Positions 1 through 8,547 of a DNA stretch of 49,329 bases are shown one piece after another. This DNA is from Clostridia bacterium (GTDB taxonomy: Bacteria; Bacillota; Clostridia; Oscillospirales; Acutalibacteraceae). Position 1 is the stretch's first letter, and every line of letters begins with the position of its first letter. Made by a program: the position numbers and the translations under genes. The stretch lies in the NCBI GenBank assembly GCA_900766945.1, contig CAAFXD010000183.1, positions 1-49,329 on the forward strand, written 5' to 3'. The notes beneath the pieces are model-generated. The model did not search any database. It saw only the letters and a program-made list of their open reading frames with translations, and was not told where the DNA came from.

Positions 1-126
1 GAGGCTTAAATTCGGCATTTCCGCCCGCACAGAAAGGTACAGCTCCCTTGCAGTGGGATGGTCACAGCGTTGCTGCAAATCTTGCAAGATTGCGTCACGC
101 TGACGGCTTTTTCGCACCTGCGGCAT
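1..126 (-). CDS. Fur-family metal/peroxide-responsive regulator, N-terminal part
   Basis: Only the first 42 residues are in the window; the gene runs off the left edge. The start MPQVRKSRQRDAILQDLQQR followed by HPTARELY and MPNLSL matches the winged-helix N-terminus of Fur/PerR/Zur proteins, where HPTA-x-E-x-Y and a PNISL-like motif are hallmarks. The ATG has an AGAGAGGTGG ribosome site. A sigma-A promoter and a Fur-box-like palindrome lie directly upstream, which suggests autoregulation. Known of the family: a dimeric metal-dependent DNA-binding repressor in the cytoplasm. Which subtype (Fur, Zur or PerR) cannot be told without the metal-binding C-terminus. This is probably host chromosome flanking the integrated element. 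Confidence 0.8.
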   Translation of the reverse strand, partial: MPQVRKSRQRDAILQDLQQRCDHPTARELYLSVRAEMPNLSL

Positions 127-150
127 GGACACCACCTCTCTGAAATTAAC

Positions 151-169
151 GATAACAATAATCATTACT
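151..169. promoter_or_regulatory. Fur-box-like operator
   Basis: The 19 bases GATAACAATAATCATTACT match the classical Fur box (GATAATGATAATCATTATC) at 15 of 19 positions. The site lies between the -10 box and the start codon of the Fur-family gene, where a bound repressor would block transcription. Inference: negative autoregulation. Confidence 0.6.
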
Positions 170-172
170 GAT

Positions 173-200
173 ATTATAACAGATATTGCGAAGTTGTCAA
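173..200 (-). promoter_or_regulatory. Sigma-A promoter of the Fur-family gene
   Basis: On the minus strand, TTGACA (200-195) is followed after 16 bp by TATAAT (178-173). Both hexamers are perfect consensus. The promoter reads toward the regulator start at 126, with the Fur-box-like site just downstream. Confidence 0.75.
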
Positions 201-328
201 GAGTGATTTCGGGAATATTTTTGCGGCAGATTCGGGATTTTGCGCATTTTTTCCTGTGGCGGCGAAAAAAGACGAGCACACCGCTTTTCGAGACACTTTT
301 ACAGCCGCAGAAAAATAATTTGGCTGAT

Positions 329-793
329 TCAAAAATCAAGTTGACCCCCCGTTGAAAACAACGGCGGGATGCTGACTGGTAACATCCTCATAGGATTTTT
401 TATCTCCTCTGCGAGGGTTTCTCGCAGCCGTTCTCGCGGGTTGCGACGGTTCTTTCACGCTCGACCTACGACCGAAGGAAGTATCATTGTCCCTCCTGTA
501 ATTTCTTCGCTCTCTGACGGAGTCATCGTCATACAATCCATTTACATTCATCTGCTCGTACCTTTCTGACCAAGTGCTTTCGTTACAAAAAAAGCACTTG
601 CGGTTTGTATTCCTTGACTGGAACAGGTAGTCTCGGCGGTGTATATGGAACAGCTCGTTACAGGGGAATGTCACCATTGTTTTGTATTCAATTATCAAGG
701 TTCTATATAAACTGATGTAAATTGAGAATAAATGTGCTCGTTGCCGGTGGTTTTGGCAACGACATAAGTATCTCACCACTTACATCAATTTAT
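329..793 (-). ncRNA. Hairpin-rich leader or candidate structured RNA at the ICE left end
   Basis: No convincing globular protein fits this stretch, but the minus-strand transcript can form many stable hairpins. A nested 75-nt hairpin has arms 713-720/780-787, 723-735/762-775 and 739-745/755-761. There is a perfect 10-bp hairpin at 571-580/591-600, a perfect 7-bp hairpin at 409-415/421-427, a 5-bp one at 367-371/383-387, and CCGTTG/CAACGG at 349-364. Three short reading frames (336-551, 455-487 with AGGAGG, and 329-391 with GAGGAG) also sit here, so a translated leader is the main alternative. It starts right after the promoter at 794-821. I do not recognise a known RNA family. Confidence 0.4.
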
Positions 794-821
794 ATATTAG
801 CAGAATTTTTTGTATTTGCAA
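794..821 (-). promoter_or_regulatory. Outward-facing promoter of the left-end leader
   Basis: On the minus strand, TTGCAA (821-816), a 16-bp spacer and TGC-TAATAT (extended -10; hexamer 799-794) point leftward, out of the element. The predicted start, near 788-790, coincides with the first arm of the large hairpin. The promoter overlaps the repeated motif at 806-830. Confidence 0.5.
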
Positions 822-830
822 ATGTGCGAT
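806..830. repeat. 25-bp motif shared with 46478-46502 (left copy)
   Basis: This block (six T, then GTATTTGCAAATGTGCGAT) matches the block at 46478-46502 at 22 of 25 positions. Both copies sit over leftward promoters of the ICE. A common regulator-binding site is the simplest reading. Confidence 0.5.
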
Positions 831-972
831 ATACATTTTTGCACAATTTCGTATATATGAAATGTTTCCTGATGGAGGGCTTTTCATTATACGAAAGAAT
901 AAAAAAATCTGTTTTTTTATTAGGAGCAAGTTCTAATAGCGTGGTAAAAACCCTTGTATATCAATGATTTTA

Positions 973-1020
973 AGGCTACGCCCGGCAAAAACCGTTATGG
1001 TTCTCGGCCGAGCGTAGCCT
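973..1020 (-). terminator. Hairpin terminator after the transfer operon
   Basis: Arms AGGCTACGC (973-981) and GCGTAGCCT (1012-1020) pair, and the stem continues with CGGC/GCCG after one mismatch. It lies 36 bp beyond the stop of the M23 peptidase, the last gene of the transfer operon. The downstream T tract is weak (TTAAAATC), so efficiency is uncertain. Confidence 0.6.
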
Positions 1021-1056
1021 TTAATAATGATTTCAGCGCGTATTGCTCTCGAATGG

Positions 1057-2604
1057 TTAAGAAATCCAATCTAATGGATCAACATTATTAATGCGATATC
1101 TATCTCCGCCAACACGAACTTCAAAATGGAGATGTGGTCCGGTGACATTGCCAGTCGCACCACTCGTAGCGATTTGCTGCCCTTGTTTGACTTCCTGACC
1201 AACAGAGACCAGTATGGTATCACAATGTGCATACAAAGAGTAAACCTCATTTCCGTGTGCAATCATAATGTGATTACCATAAGAAGCCGCTTGGTCATTG
1301 ATGTGGATAACAATGCCATCCGCGACGGCATAAACTGGCGTACCGATAGGACAAGATATGTCTCGTCCGGCGTGATATTCTCCGCTTCCCGCATAAGCGG
1401 GGTAATCATTACCATTAAATTGCCCACCGGGACATGGATTTATCATTTCTCCGTTACCTGCACCACTGATATATATTCCATTCATTTCAGAATATAGAGA
1501 AATCACTTCTGTTAGCATTTCCCGGTCATTAGCCGAAAAATGGTACTGCTCCGCCATCTCCTCAGTCGTTTTGTAAGTAACTGTAACCACACCATATTCC
1601 TCAGAAACCGTTATCTCGTTTCCGTTTTCATCGGTTTCAACAGAAGTTATTGTTTCAGAAGTGGTAGTAAATGAAATCATGTCCCACATTGTTGTTCGCA
1701 AAAGGTCTGTTGTTTCTTCTGTAATTTCGATTGCAGGTAAGTTTTGCGTTTGAGCCCGAACAGCATAAACTGCAAGAATATAGTTCCACTGTGTTATTGT
1801 TGGCGCAGGACGCACAACAATGTGGTTATATCCGGTCAACTGTGCCTTTTGTTGATTTAGTTCGGCAACAAATTCGCTGTTTAGGGTTTGCTGTGCGTTG
1901 GAGAGAGCATTGCCTTGCGTTTCATCGGCAAAATGCACGCCAAGTGCAGAAGAAAGCAGCGCAACGAACAATGCAACAATAACAAGAATTAAAACCGCTA
2001 TCCATCCACCAGCGGCTATAAAGGAAGAAATTGCTTCTATGGTTGCTTTAGTTGCTTCTGCTAAAACCTTGACAGCCTCTGCTACTGCTTTCGCCGTGGC
2101 TTTTGCCGCCTGAATAGAAGTTTGGGCAACCAGTTTTGTTCCCTCTGCTGTTGCTTTGGCGGCGGAAACGGTACTCTTTGTCGCTGTTCCTGTTTTAACG
2201 CCAGCACTTGCTGTCTTAATCATATTTTTTGTCGTTTTAACAGAGGTGCTAAACGCTTGCGCTCCCTGTTTTACCGTAGTTCCAACTGCCTTGATTGTTG
2301 GTTTCACGGCTTTAATACTTTGACGCGCAATATCTTGTCGCTGTTTTATGCGAACAGCAGAATGTGCAGAGGCTTTGACAATTCTTTGACCGCCACGCAC
2401 GGCAACTTGTCCATTGCGAATTACCGAATACTCTGCTAAATCGGCAGGAGCATTTTCAGGTGCTTGTTCTTCCGAGCGCGAAGCGATACGCATAGCACCT
2501 TTAACATCTCGTCCCGCACGCAAGGAACGGTCAAGCACCTTGACCGTCCCTTTGAGCGTTTTCACAGTTTTCTGTGTTGTGTGTGTTTTTATATCCTTTG
2601 CCAC
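1057..2604 (-). CDS. Membrane-anchored M23 peptidase of the conjugation apparatus (CD1107/VirB1-like role)
   Basis: The protein has 515 residues and begins at a GTG 4 bases after the virB4 stop. Residues 1-190 are Ala/Lys/Thr-rich and probably helical and cytoplasmic. A membrane segment follows near 200-222 (GGWIAVLILVIVALFVALLS). The extracellular C-terminus (about 390-515) is a LytM/M23 endopeptidase domain: YHAGRDIS gives the H-x3-D zinc ligands, YAHCD the middle motif, and HLHFEV the last His. Known of the family: cutting peptidoglycan cross-links so the secretion channel can cross the Gram-positive wall. It closes the transfer operon and is followed by a hairpin terminator. There is no NlpC/P60 or SLT domain, which many ICE wall hydrolases carry. 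Confidence 0.85.
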   Translation of the reverse strand: MAKDIKTHTTQKTVKTLKGTVKVLDRSLRAGRDVKGAMRIASRSEEQAPENAPADLAEYSVIRNGQVAVRGGQRIVKASAHSAVRIKQRQDIARQSIKAVKPTIKAVGTTVKQGAQAFSTSVKTTKNMIKTASAGVKTGTATKSTVSAAKATAEGTKLVAQTSIQAAKATAKAVAEAVKVLAEATKATIEAISSFIAAGGWIAVLILVIVALFVALLSSALGVHFADETQGNALSNAQQTLNSEFVAELNQQKAQLTGYNHIVVRPAPTITQWNYILAVYAVRAQTQNLPAIEITEETTDLLRTTMWDMISFTTTSETITSVETDENGNEITVSEEYGVVTVTYKTTEEMAEQYHFSANDREMLTEVISLYSEMNGIYISGAGNGEMINPCPGGQFNGNDYPAYAGSGEYHAGRDISCPIGTPVYAVADGIVIHINDQAASYGNHIMIAHGNEVYSLYAHCDTILVSVGQEVKQGQQIATSGATGNVTGPHLHFEVRVGGDRYRINNVDPLDWIS

Positions 2605-2610
2605 AATGCA

Positions 2611-4983
2611 TCACATCCCGATATCGTAGATTGCTTCATCAGGCTTAGTGGTGAGGAGCTTATAAATCTCGGTATCCTGTGGAATATCATTTTCAAACGG
2701 GATTAAAGTACCACTAACCTTTATTAACCCTGATCCGGGTTTGGCGTTCGTGATGTATTCTTGTTGATTTTCGCTAATATCCAACAAGTCCGAGAGTTGC
2801 TCGCAGTCCAAGGGGGCTTGGTTGAGCATAATCATCAATTCACTTGTGGAAAGAATAGCCCTTCCGTTTGGACTACGCAATAAGTCCTCAACATTCTGCG
2901 TTATGCCGCAAAAATCGCAATCATATTTTCGTCCGCGTTTCCAACAACGGAAAAAGAAATCGGAAGTAAATTGTCGTGCAAACATTAGATAGAATTCATC
3001 GTTAACAATGCTCGTGGTTATTCCATTGGCACGGTTATGAATCATTTGGTTTTGGATGTGGTCGAAAAGCACAAGCATTGCAATACTGTTCAAACTTTCG
3101 CCAAGCTCGTGAATATCGAAGCACACTATGCGGCTGTTTATATTGACATTTGTAGGTTTGGCAAAGGTTGAAAGGGAGCCGGACGCATAGACCTCAAGAG
3201 CAAGCGCAATATCGGCAGCTTCTTCTTCCGGTTGTTCTTTCATACATTCGTAGAAATCTAAAAGTGTCGGAGCGTCACCCGTACAGCCATTTCGCACATA
3301 ATCCCGCAAAACGCGTTCCGTGCAACGATCAATCAAAGAGCGTTGCTTTGGACCAACAACAGACGGATACAACAACTGTTCACACAGCGACAACATAAAT
3401 TCCGATTTAATAATAATCGGATTATCCGATTTGTCATAGCCGGTGCTGATGTCCATTGCATTAATGTGCGTATGACTGGTCGCCGAAAAATATATTACTT
3501 CGCCGCCAAGCGCTTTTACCAACGGTGCATATTCTCGTTCCGGGTCAATAATAATAATGACATGTTTATCATCTGCAGTAGCAAGCACTTTGTTCAAAAT
3601 CAGCCATTTCGCAAACATAGACTTTCCCGAACCAGGACGACCGCAAACAATACTGTTTGCAGATTGTTGACTTTTCGGGTTAATCATAATCAGATTACGA
3701 GAAATCTGATTTTGCCCGAAGCAAAAACCATTTTCTTGTTGTAATTCTGTGGACTTAAAGGGCATAAAGCCAGCCGCACCTTCGGTTGTCAGCGTCATCA
3801 CATCCTCAATACGGCGCACGCCGAGAGGCAGAGCAGTGTTTAACCCATCGAGTTGTTGCCAACGAAGAGTTTGCAATCTGCATTGACATCCTCTTGCAGC
3901 GGCAAAAATACTCTCTGTATCCTCGTCAAGCTGTTCCTTGCTATCCGCAAAATGAACCATTGTAATAACCGTATACATCAAATGTTGGTCGCGTTCAGTT
4001 AAGTCTGTCAAATACTCTTGCGCCTGTTCGCGTTGTTGTTTGAGATCATATGTCAGTTCCGGCGCGTAATTTTTGTTGTTATATTGCTTTTGGTACCATT
4101 TGGAAATGGTAGACTCCACGCCAGTGGCTCGGCGTTCTGCTTCCTGCACTGCTTCATCAGTGGGTACCGGAATGATGTCCATACTGAAAATCATTCGGCG
4201 GTTTAACTCGCACAAATCAGAGACAACAGAGTCTTTAAGGTAAGTGGGATATCCGTGTAACACAAGCGCGCGCCCATAAATCCCACCGAGTTTGAAATAA
4301 TCCGCTTCAAACTCCATACTTTCAGGGGCGATATAATTCTTTGCCGATGAGCCTTGCCGAAGCGCCTGCTCTAAATTGAAAGTCAGTTCTTCCGTTTTGT
4401 CGCCACGGTAGATATCGTGTAACAAATTCAGCCGTTCGATGCCACTCAATTTTCGGCACGCACTTCCCATCTTTTGCAATTGTGTTTGCAGAGTGGAGGT
4501 AGTGCGAATAAAGAAACTGCGAGCTGCATCTAAATCCTTTTTGTTCACGGAGATTGTCACATAAACCTCTTGAATCATCCCATTACCTTGTTGTGCGCGT
4601 TGTATGAGGATTTTATTATAGTCCTGTTGCAAAGAAAAATAGGCTGGATTGCTGCTGTGCATTATAAAACGCTCCAAAGTAGCGGTGCTGATTTTGTGCT
4701 TGATAACACTTATTTTGTTTGTTGAACCGGGATCGAGCCCGTTGAGTACTGCAGACCACGCAAAAAAGATGTCTCTTTGCCGTTCTTCGGAAAGCGTAAG
4801 GTAGGATACATCTTGGAGCTGATAGGTTGCAGAGTATTTGTTGTTATATTTGCCGGCACCTGACTGCACAAGAAATATTCCATCCTCCGAAAATTGCTCA
4901 AGAGGAATAGAGTCGTGTACAAAGCGTAACTTTTTCAGTTTTTCCTTATCCATCCGGCGGGTTTCTTTTAAGGTATTACGCAT
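2611..4983 (-). CDS. virB4: VirB4/TraE-family conjugation ATPase
   Basis: About 790 residues. The start is placed at 4983 because ATGCGTAA overlaps the PrgI stop and has AGGAGG upstream; an earlier in-frame ATG at 5010 lacks this. The Walker A motif is CGRPGSGKSMFAKW and the Walker B is VIIIIDPEREY, followed by VNDEFYLMF, typical of the VirB4 ATPase core. The N-terminal third is the family's membrane-docking region. Known role: it powers assembly and substrate transfer in the type IV secretion channel on the inner face of the membrane. It is translationally coupled to prgI and directly followed by the M23 peptidase, the conserved order in Firmicutes ICEs. Confidence 0.93.
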   Translation of the reverse strand: MRNTLKETRRMDKEKLKKLRFVHDSIPLEQFSEDGIFLVQSGAGKYNNKYSATYQLQDVSYLTLSEERQRDIFFAWSAVLNGLDPGSTNKISVIKHKISTATLERFIMHSSNPAYFSLQQDYNKILIQRAQQGNGMIQEVYVTISVNKKDLDAARSFFIRTTSTLQTQLQKMGSACRKLSGIERLNLLHDIYRGDKTEELTFNLEQALRQGSSAKNYIAPESMEFEADYFKLGGIYGRALVLHGYPTYLKDSVVSDLCELNRRMIFSMDIIPVPTDEAVQEAERRATGVESTISKWYQKQYNNKNYAPELTYDLKQQREQAQEYLTDLTERDQHLMYTVITMVHFADSKEQLDEDTESIFAAARGCQCRLQTLRWQQLDGLNTALPLGVRRIEDVMTLTTEGAAGFMPFKSTELQQENGFCFGQNQISRNLIMINPKSQQSANSIVCGRPGSGKSMFAKWLILNKVLATADDKHVIIIIDPEREYAPLVKALGGEVIYFSATSHTHINAMDISTGYDKSDNPIIIKSEFMLSLCEQLLYPSVVGPKQRSLIDRCTERVLRDYVRNGCTGDAPTLLDFYECMKEQPEEEAADIALALEVYASGSLSTFAKPTNVNINSRIVCFDIHELGESLNSIAMLVLFDHIQNQMIHNRANGITTSIVNDEFYLMFARQFTSDFFFRCWKRGRKYDCDFCGITQNVEDLLRSPNGRAILSTSELMIMLNQAPLDCEQLSDLLDISENQQEYITNAKPGSGLIKVSGTLIPFENDIPQDTEIYKLLTTKPDEAIYDIGM

Positions 4984-5344
4984 CTTTTTTCGCCTCCTTT
5001 TCCTGCGCAATCGTTATTTGTACCTTATCCCTTTCATAAAAGTCGTTTTCCAAATGAAAAAGCAACTTTTGAGGACAAAGAAGGTACTGCTTAATCCAAG
5101 CACGAACAAGCTGCTCAAACGGCATACCGTGATAATTGACAAAACCAAGAGCTGCAAAAGGTGCAACTACGGCAATACAAAGCCAGGATGCGAGTTCTTG
5201 ATTTATGCCGTGAGATGTAGAAGCGAGGTAGGTAACAACGCCCAAAGCAATACCAATGCCGGAACAGACAGTTTGACGAAAACTCAAGCCGACCACAAAA
5301 CTATCTTGCATTTTTTGCAAATCTTTGTTAATTTTGATTTCCAT
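4976..5344 (-). CDS. prgI: PrgI-family membrane protein (VirB3-like)
   Basis: 122 residues from the ATG at 5344, which has AAGGAGG 6 bases upstream; the longer reading from 5380 lacks a ribosome site. Two membrane segments lie near residues 20-45 and 50-75 (SFRQTVCSGIGIALGVVTYL and LCIAVVAPFAALGFVNY), followed by the family's MPFEQLVRAWIKQYLLCPQK stretch and a basic tail. PrgI proteins always precede VirB4 in Gram-positive T4SS loci and are thought to act like VirB3. Its last codons overlap the VirB4 start by 8 bases. Confidence 0.9.
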   Translation of the reverse strand: MEIKINKDLQKMQDSFVVGLSFRQTVCSGIGIALGVVTYLASTSHGINQELASWLCIAVVAPFAALGFVNYHGMPFEQLVRAWIKQYLLCPQKLLFHLENDFYERDKVQITIAQEKEAKKDA

Positions 5345-5354
5345 ATAATCCTCC

Positions 5355-6200
5355 TTATAAACCAAAAATTTCTTTAACAATCCTATCTGACCCTTTAACG
5401 ATAATAACTAAGAGCAACATTTGCAGTACAACATCGCTGACATATTCCCAGGTCATTCCACCCGGAGAGGTAGATGTCCACTCCGGGTTTGATATCGTGA
5501 ATGCTGAAAAAATGAGGCACGCGACCAACATTAAAACGCCGCGCAGGCATTCTCCGATGTATGACTTCAAAAAGTTGCGCCCAATTGCTTCTGTTGCTTC
5601 GCTTGATAACGCTGCTAAGGGTATCGGAGAAATTGCAGAAAGCAAAAATATTTTAAAGAATCTTCCGTATACAACGATCAAGAGAATAATTCCAAGCACA
5701 ACTATCATTGCGGTACCAATAAGCGATGCGGTATACGCACCGAGTCCTGCACTCCAATCTGCTGCTTCTAATGCCTCCCGAAGTTCTGATGGAATTTCCA
5801 GCTGCATCGTTGGGGACGCCATATTGATTTTCAACAAAAGCCCCTGTACTATTGATATAATTTCCAACAGCACATCGGTTGCATTTGTAACAAAAAACTT
5901 TGCAAAAAAGAAGCGAACGAACTGCATCAAAATCAGCCGCGGATTGCGAACCAAATCGCGGTAATCCAAGGTGGATTTGATAAGCCCATACAGAAAGAAG
6001 AGTATTAAAAGAGAGACACCGGTTGCCTCAATAATTTGGATAATGTCTGTGACCGTATTCCAAATCCCGCCGCCCTGAAACTCGGACGGCGATTTTGTAA
6101 GAATATCAAAAATACTTTCATACCGTTGTTGCCACTTTGCCAAAGCATCCTGCAGCTGTTCAATTGCCTGTTCTCCTAAACTTAAACGATAACAAGGCAT
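5355..6200 (-). CDS. VirB6/TrbL-like polytopic membrane protein
   Basis: 281 residues with about six hydrophobic segments, the clearest near residues 65-90, 105-130, 155-190, 215-240 and 250-270. The position between the Maff2-like and PrgI genes and the sequence LSAISPIPLAALSSEATEAI with the conserved ISPIPLA motif match the CD0411/VirB6-like family of ICE transfer genes. The predicted role is formation of the inner-membrane part of the conjugation channel. The start at 6200 has GAGGTGAT upstream. Confidence 0.85.
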   Translation of the reverse strand: MPCYRLSLGEQAIEQLQDALAKWQQRYESIFDILTKSPSEFQGGGIWNTVTDIIQIIEATGVSLLILFFLYGLIKSTLDYRDLVRNPRLILMQFVRFFFAKFFVTNATDVLLEIISIVQGLLLKINMASPTMQLEIPSELREALEAADWSAGLGAYTASLIGTAMIVVLGIILLIVVYGRFFKIFLLSAISPIPLAALSSEATEAIGRNFLKSYIGECLRGVLMLVACLIFSAFTISNPEWTSTSPGGMTWEYVSDVVLQMLLLVIIVKGSDRIVKEIFGL

Positions 6201-6242
6201 ATGTGCTTATCACCTCACTTTTACATAATGAAAGCTGTCGTC

Positions 6243-6566
6243 TCATAAGCTAACTCCGAGAGAAGTAAGAATTTCTTTGACGAAGAAAATAATTAAACCT
6301 GCGGCAAAAATTGTCAGACCTCTTGCCTTTTGACTGCCGTCATGGCTTTGCAGAGACATAGCAAATTCGACAGCGCCCCAAGCACACACAGCGACACCAA
6401 TCAAACGGATAACGGCAAAAAGGAGGTCGTTAAACTTTGCAAGCGAATCCGTAACCCCGTCACCTTCGGCAAACACAGGAATAATTGTGACGGTTAACAG
6501 AAAAATAACCGCTACAATCATCGTAACGGTTCTGCGAATGGCTGATTTTGTTGTTTTGTTTTTCAT
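6243..6566 (-). CDS. Maff2-like small membrane protein (VirB2-like position)
   Basis: 107 residues. An N-terminal signal-like hydrophobic stretch (TVTMIVAVIFLLTVTIIPVFA) ends at an Ala-Glu that could be a signal peptidase site. Two further membrane segments follow (LLFAVIRLIGVAVCAWGAVEFAM and GLTIFAAGLIIFFVKEILTSLG). The size, topology and position between virD4 and the VirB6-like gene match the Maff2 family, proposed to be the pilin or VirB2 equivalent. Translation starts after AAGAAAGGAAATTTACT. Confidence 0.8.
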   Translation of the reverse strand: MKNKTTKSAIRRTVTMIVAVIFLLTVTIIPVFAEGDGVTDSLAKFNDLLFAVIRLIGVAVCAWGAVEFAMSLQSHDGSQKARGLTIFAAGLIIFFVKEILTSLGVSL

Positions 6567-6588
6567 AGTAAATTTCCTTTCTTATCTT

Positions 6589-8535
6589 TTATTTGGAATT
6601 TTGAAGATATGCTTCTAAATCGTTGAAATCGACTGCATACATTTCAACAAGCTCTGAAACCGCCAAATCCGAAATGTTGATATGGCTGCCGTTGATGAAG
6701 AATTCCAACTGTTCTTCTTTTTGGGCTTCTCCAAAAGCCGTAGCATCAAAGATGTTTTTCGCCGACGGGATTTCAGTTTCTTGTTCTTTTACAGAAATAT
6801 CTATACTTTGTCTTTCCGAACGCAACGGAATATGGTATTCCATTTCTGTATTGCCGCAGATGGCGGTTTCCTTTGCCGGTTCATAATGAAATACATCAAT
6901 TTTTTTATCAATTAGCGCAAATGCGTTTTTGACAATCAAAATCGCTTGTTCGTATGGCAATACACGCACCTCGTCCGGAGTCAACAGTTCGCGCCCGGCA
7001 ATTTGAAAGTTGGAAGATGCATCGCCGTGCATTCCATAACGCCGACCATATGTGGTAGTATCAATCGTTTCCTTTCCGAGCATTTTTGATATATACTCGT
7101 GTGTGGAATTTTCGTTCCCGCCGAGATACAAAAATTCATCGCATTGTCCGATGATATTTTCCCATCCCTCCTTATATTTCGTTTTCAGCTGCGAAAGGTT
7201 TTGGAGAATGATGGATATGGCGACATTTCGCTTACGACAGGTTGCCAAAATGGACAAAAAATCCTCAGGGGTATGCACATTCGCAAATTCGTCCATCACA
7301 ATGTGCACAAGACGCGGCAGTCTGCCGTGATAAACCTCATCTGCTTTTGCGAACAACTGTTGAAACATCTGAATGTATAAAAGCGAAATGATAAAGTTGT
7401 AGCTTGTATCATCATCCGGGATAATGAGATACAGCGCCGTTGGTCTGTCTGCTAATTTATCAAGCTCCAGCTCGTCATTCTCCATCATTGCGCCAACAGA
7501 AGGAATTTCAAATTTTTGCAGGCGCGCAAGCAGTGTAATTTGCACGCTTTGCTGTGTCTTTCCCGCACCGCTGGTCGCGTTTTGATAGAAGCGGACACAT
7601 ATGTGATTTGGATACCGCGCGTTAATTGAATGAAAGAGTACATCTAAGGCGCTTTGCTCGGTATCGTCCTCGCTGTTCTCAATTCGTCCTGCGCGCAGGA
7701 GCGTCAGCAGATAGGGAAAGTTTTTCTCCGACTCTGCCCCGAAGTAATATAGTAAATACATCAGTGCAGAAAGCAGCATCTTGCCAGCTTCGTCCCAAAA
7801 CGGGTCTAAAGTCTGCGCATTCGGCGCAGTTGTCGCCTTATAGATTGCAGTTACGATTTTTTGAATATCGTCGTCGGCGTGGGCTTCTGTCGGGGTATCC
7901 TGACGGATATATCGAAACGGATTGTATCCCCAAGAACGGTTTGGATTTACGAGGTTCAGAACTTCCACACGGTATCCTTTCTGCTGCAAGTATGCCGCTG
8001 TATTACGGCAGACCTCGCCACTTGGGTCGAGCACGACATAACTTGAGCTCGCTTCCAGCAGATTTGGATAGACATAGCCGGTGGTTTTCCCTGCACCGGG
8101 ACCGCCGATGATAGTTGTGTTATAGTTTCGCTTATGCTTAAATGTATCTTCCTTTGTTACACTAATAGCGAAGTTTTCTGTGTAGACAATTCGGTGTGAA
8201 GAATTTGAATGAAATTCTTTGCGCATTTTCCGAATGTCCGCATAATCCGCACTACCGTTCTCTACGCCGCTACGGTGCAGTCGTCTCTTGTATGAATACA
8301 GAAAAACAACCGCAATAGCATAAATGAAAAGGCACCCCAAAAGCGTTTTTGGCGTGTCTTGTGTCCATATTATGTCCGTGGGCGAAAAGCTAATCTTTTC
8401 GATGTTTTGAAGAATGGCTGGTATGCCGCCTTGCGCATACGGAGCAATACAGATAGCAATGTAAACCACCGCTATGCTACCGATGAGCACCATTATATAA
8501 AACGGACGGTCACGAGCTTTTTTGTTTTGATACAT
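6589..8535 (-). CDS. virD4: VirD4/TraG-family type IV coupling protein
   Basis: 648 residues. Two N-terminal membrane segments (about 13-35 and 65-82) anchor it. The Walker A motif is GGPGAGKTTGYVYP (about residues 143-156) and the Walker B is IVMDEFANV, followed by the family's LATCRKRNVAISIILQNLSQL and GNENSTHEYIS motifs. Known role: a hexameric membrane ATPase that recruits the relaxase-DNA complex to the secretion channel. The ribosome site AGGAGG lies 7 bases before the ATG. The C-terminal 100 residues are acidic and probably bind substrate. Confidence 0.93.
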   Translation of the reverse strand: MYQNKKARDRPFYIMVLIGSIAVVYIAICIAPYAQGGIPAILQNIEKISFSPTDIIWTQDTPKTLLGCLFIYAIAVVFLYSYKRRLHRSGVENGSADYADIRKMRKEFHSNSSHRIVYTENFAISVTKEDTFKHKRNYNTTIIGGPGAGKTTGYVYPNLLEASSSYVVLDPSGEVCRNTAAYLQQKGYRVEVLNLVNPNRSWGYNPFRYIRQDTPTEAHADDDIQKIVTAIYKATTAPNAQTLDPFWDEAGKMLLSALMYLLYYFGAESEKNFPYLLTLLRAGRIENSEDDTEQSALDVLFHSINARYPNHICVRFYQNATSGAGKTQQSVQITLLARLQKFEIPSVGAMMENDELELDKLADRPTALYLIIPDDDTSYNFIISLLYIQMFQQLFAKADEVYHGRLPRLVHIVMDEFANVHTPEDFLSILATCRKRNVAISIILQNLSQLKTKYKEGWENIIGQCDEFLYLGGNENSTHEYISKMLGKETIDTTTYGRRYGMHGDASSNFQIAGRELLTPDEVRVLPYEQAILIVKNAFALIDKKIDVFHYEPAKETAICGNTEMEYHIPLRSERQSIDISVKEQETEIPSAKNIFDATAFGEAQKEEQLEFFINGSHINISDLAVSELVEMYAVDFNDLEAYLQNSK

Positions 8536-8547
8536 AAGGCATCCTCC

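Noticed and set aside
336..779. A 147-codon open frame on the minus strand, Arg-rich at the end
   Set aside because: Its composition is unlike a folded protein, no ribosome site supports the long form, and the same bases form stable hairpins. Kept as a leader or RNA candidate with short frames.
722..967. Plus-strand frame of 81 codons
   Set aside because: It lacks a ribosome site, runs through the promoter, operator motif and hairpin, and opposes every other gene.
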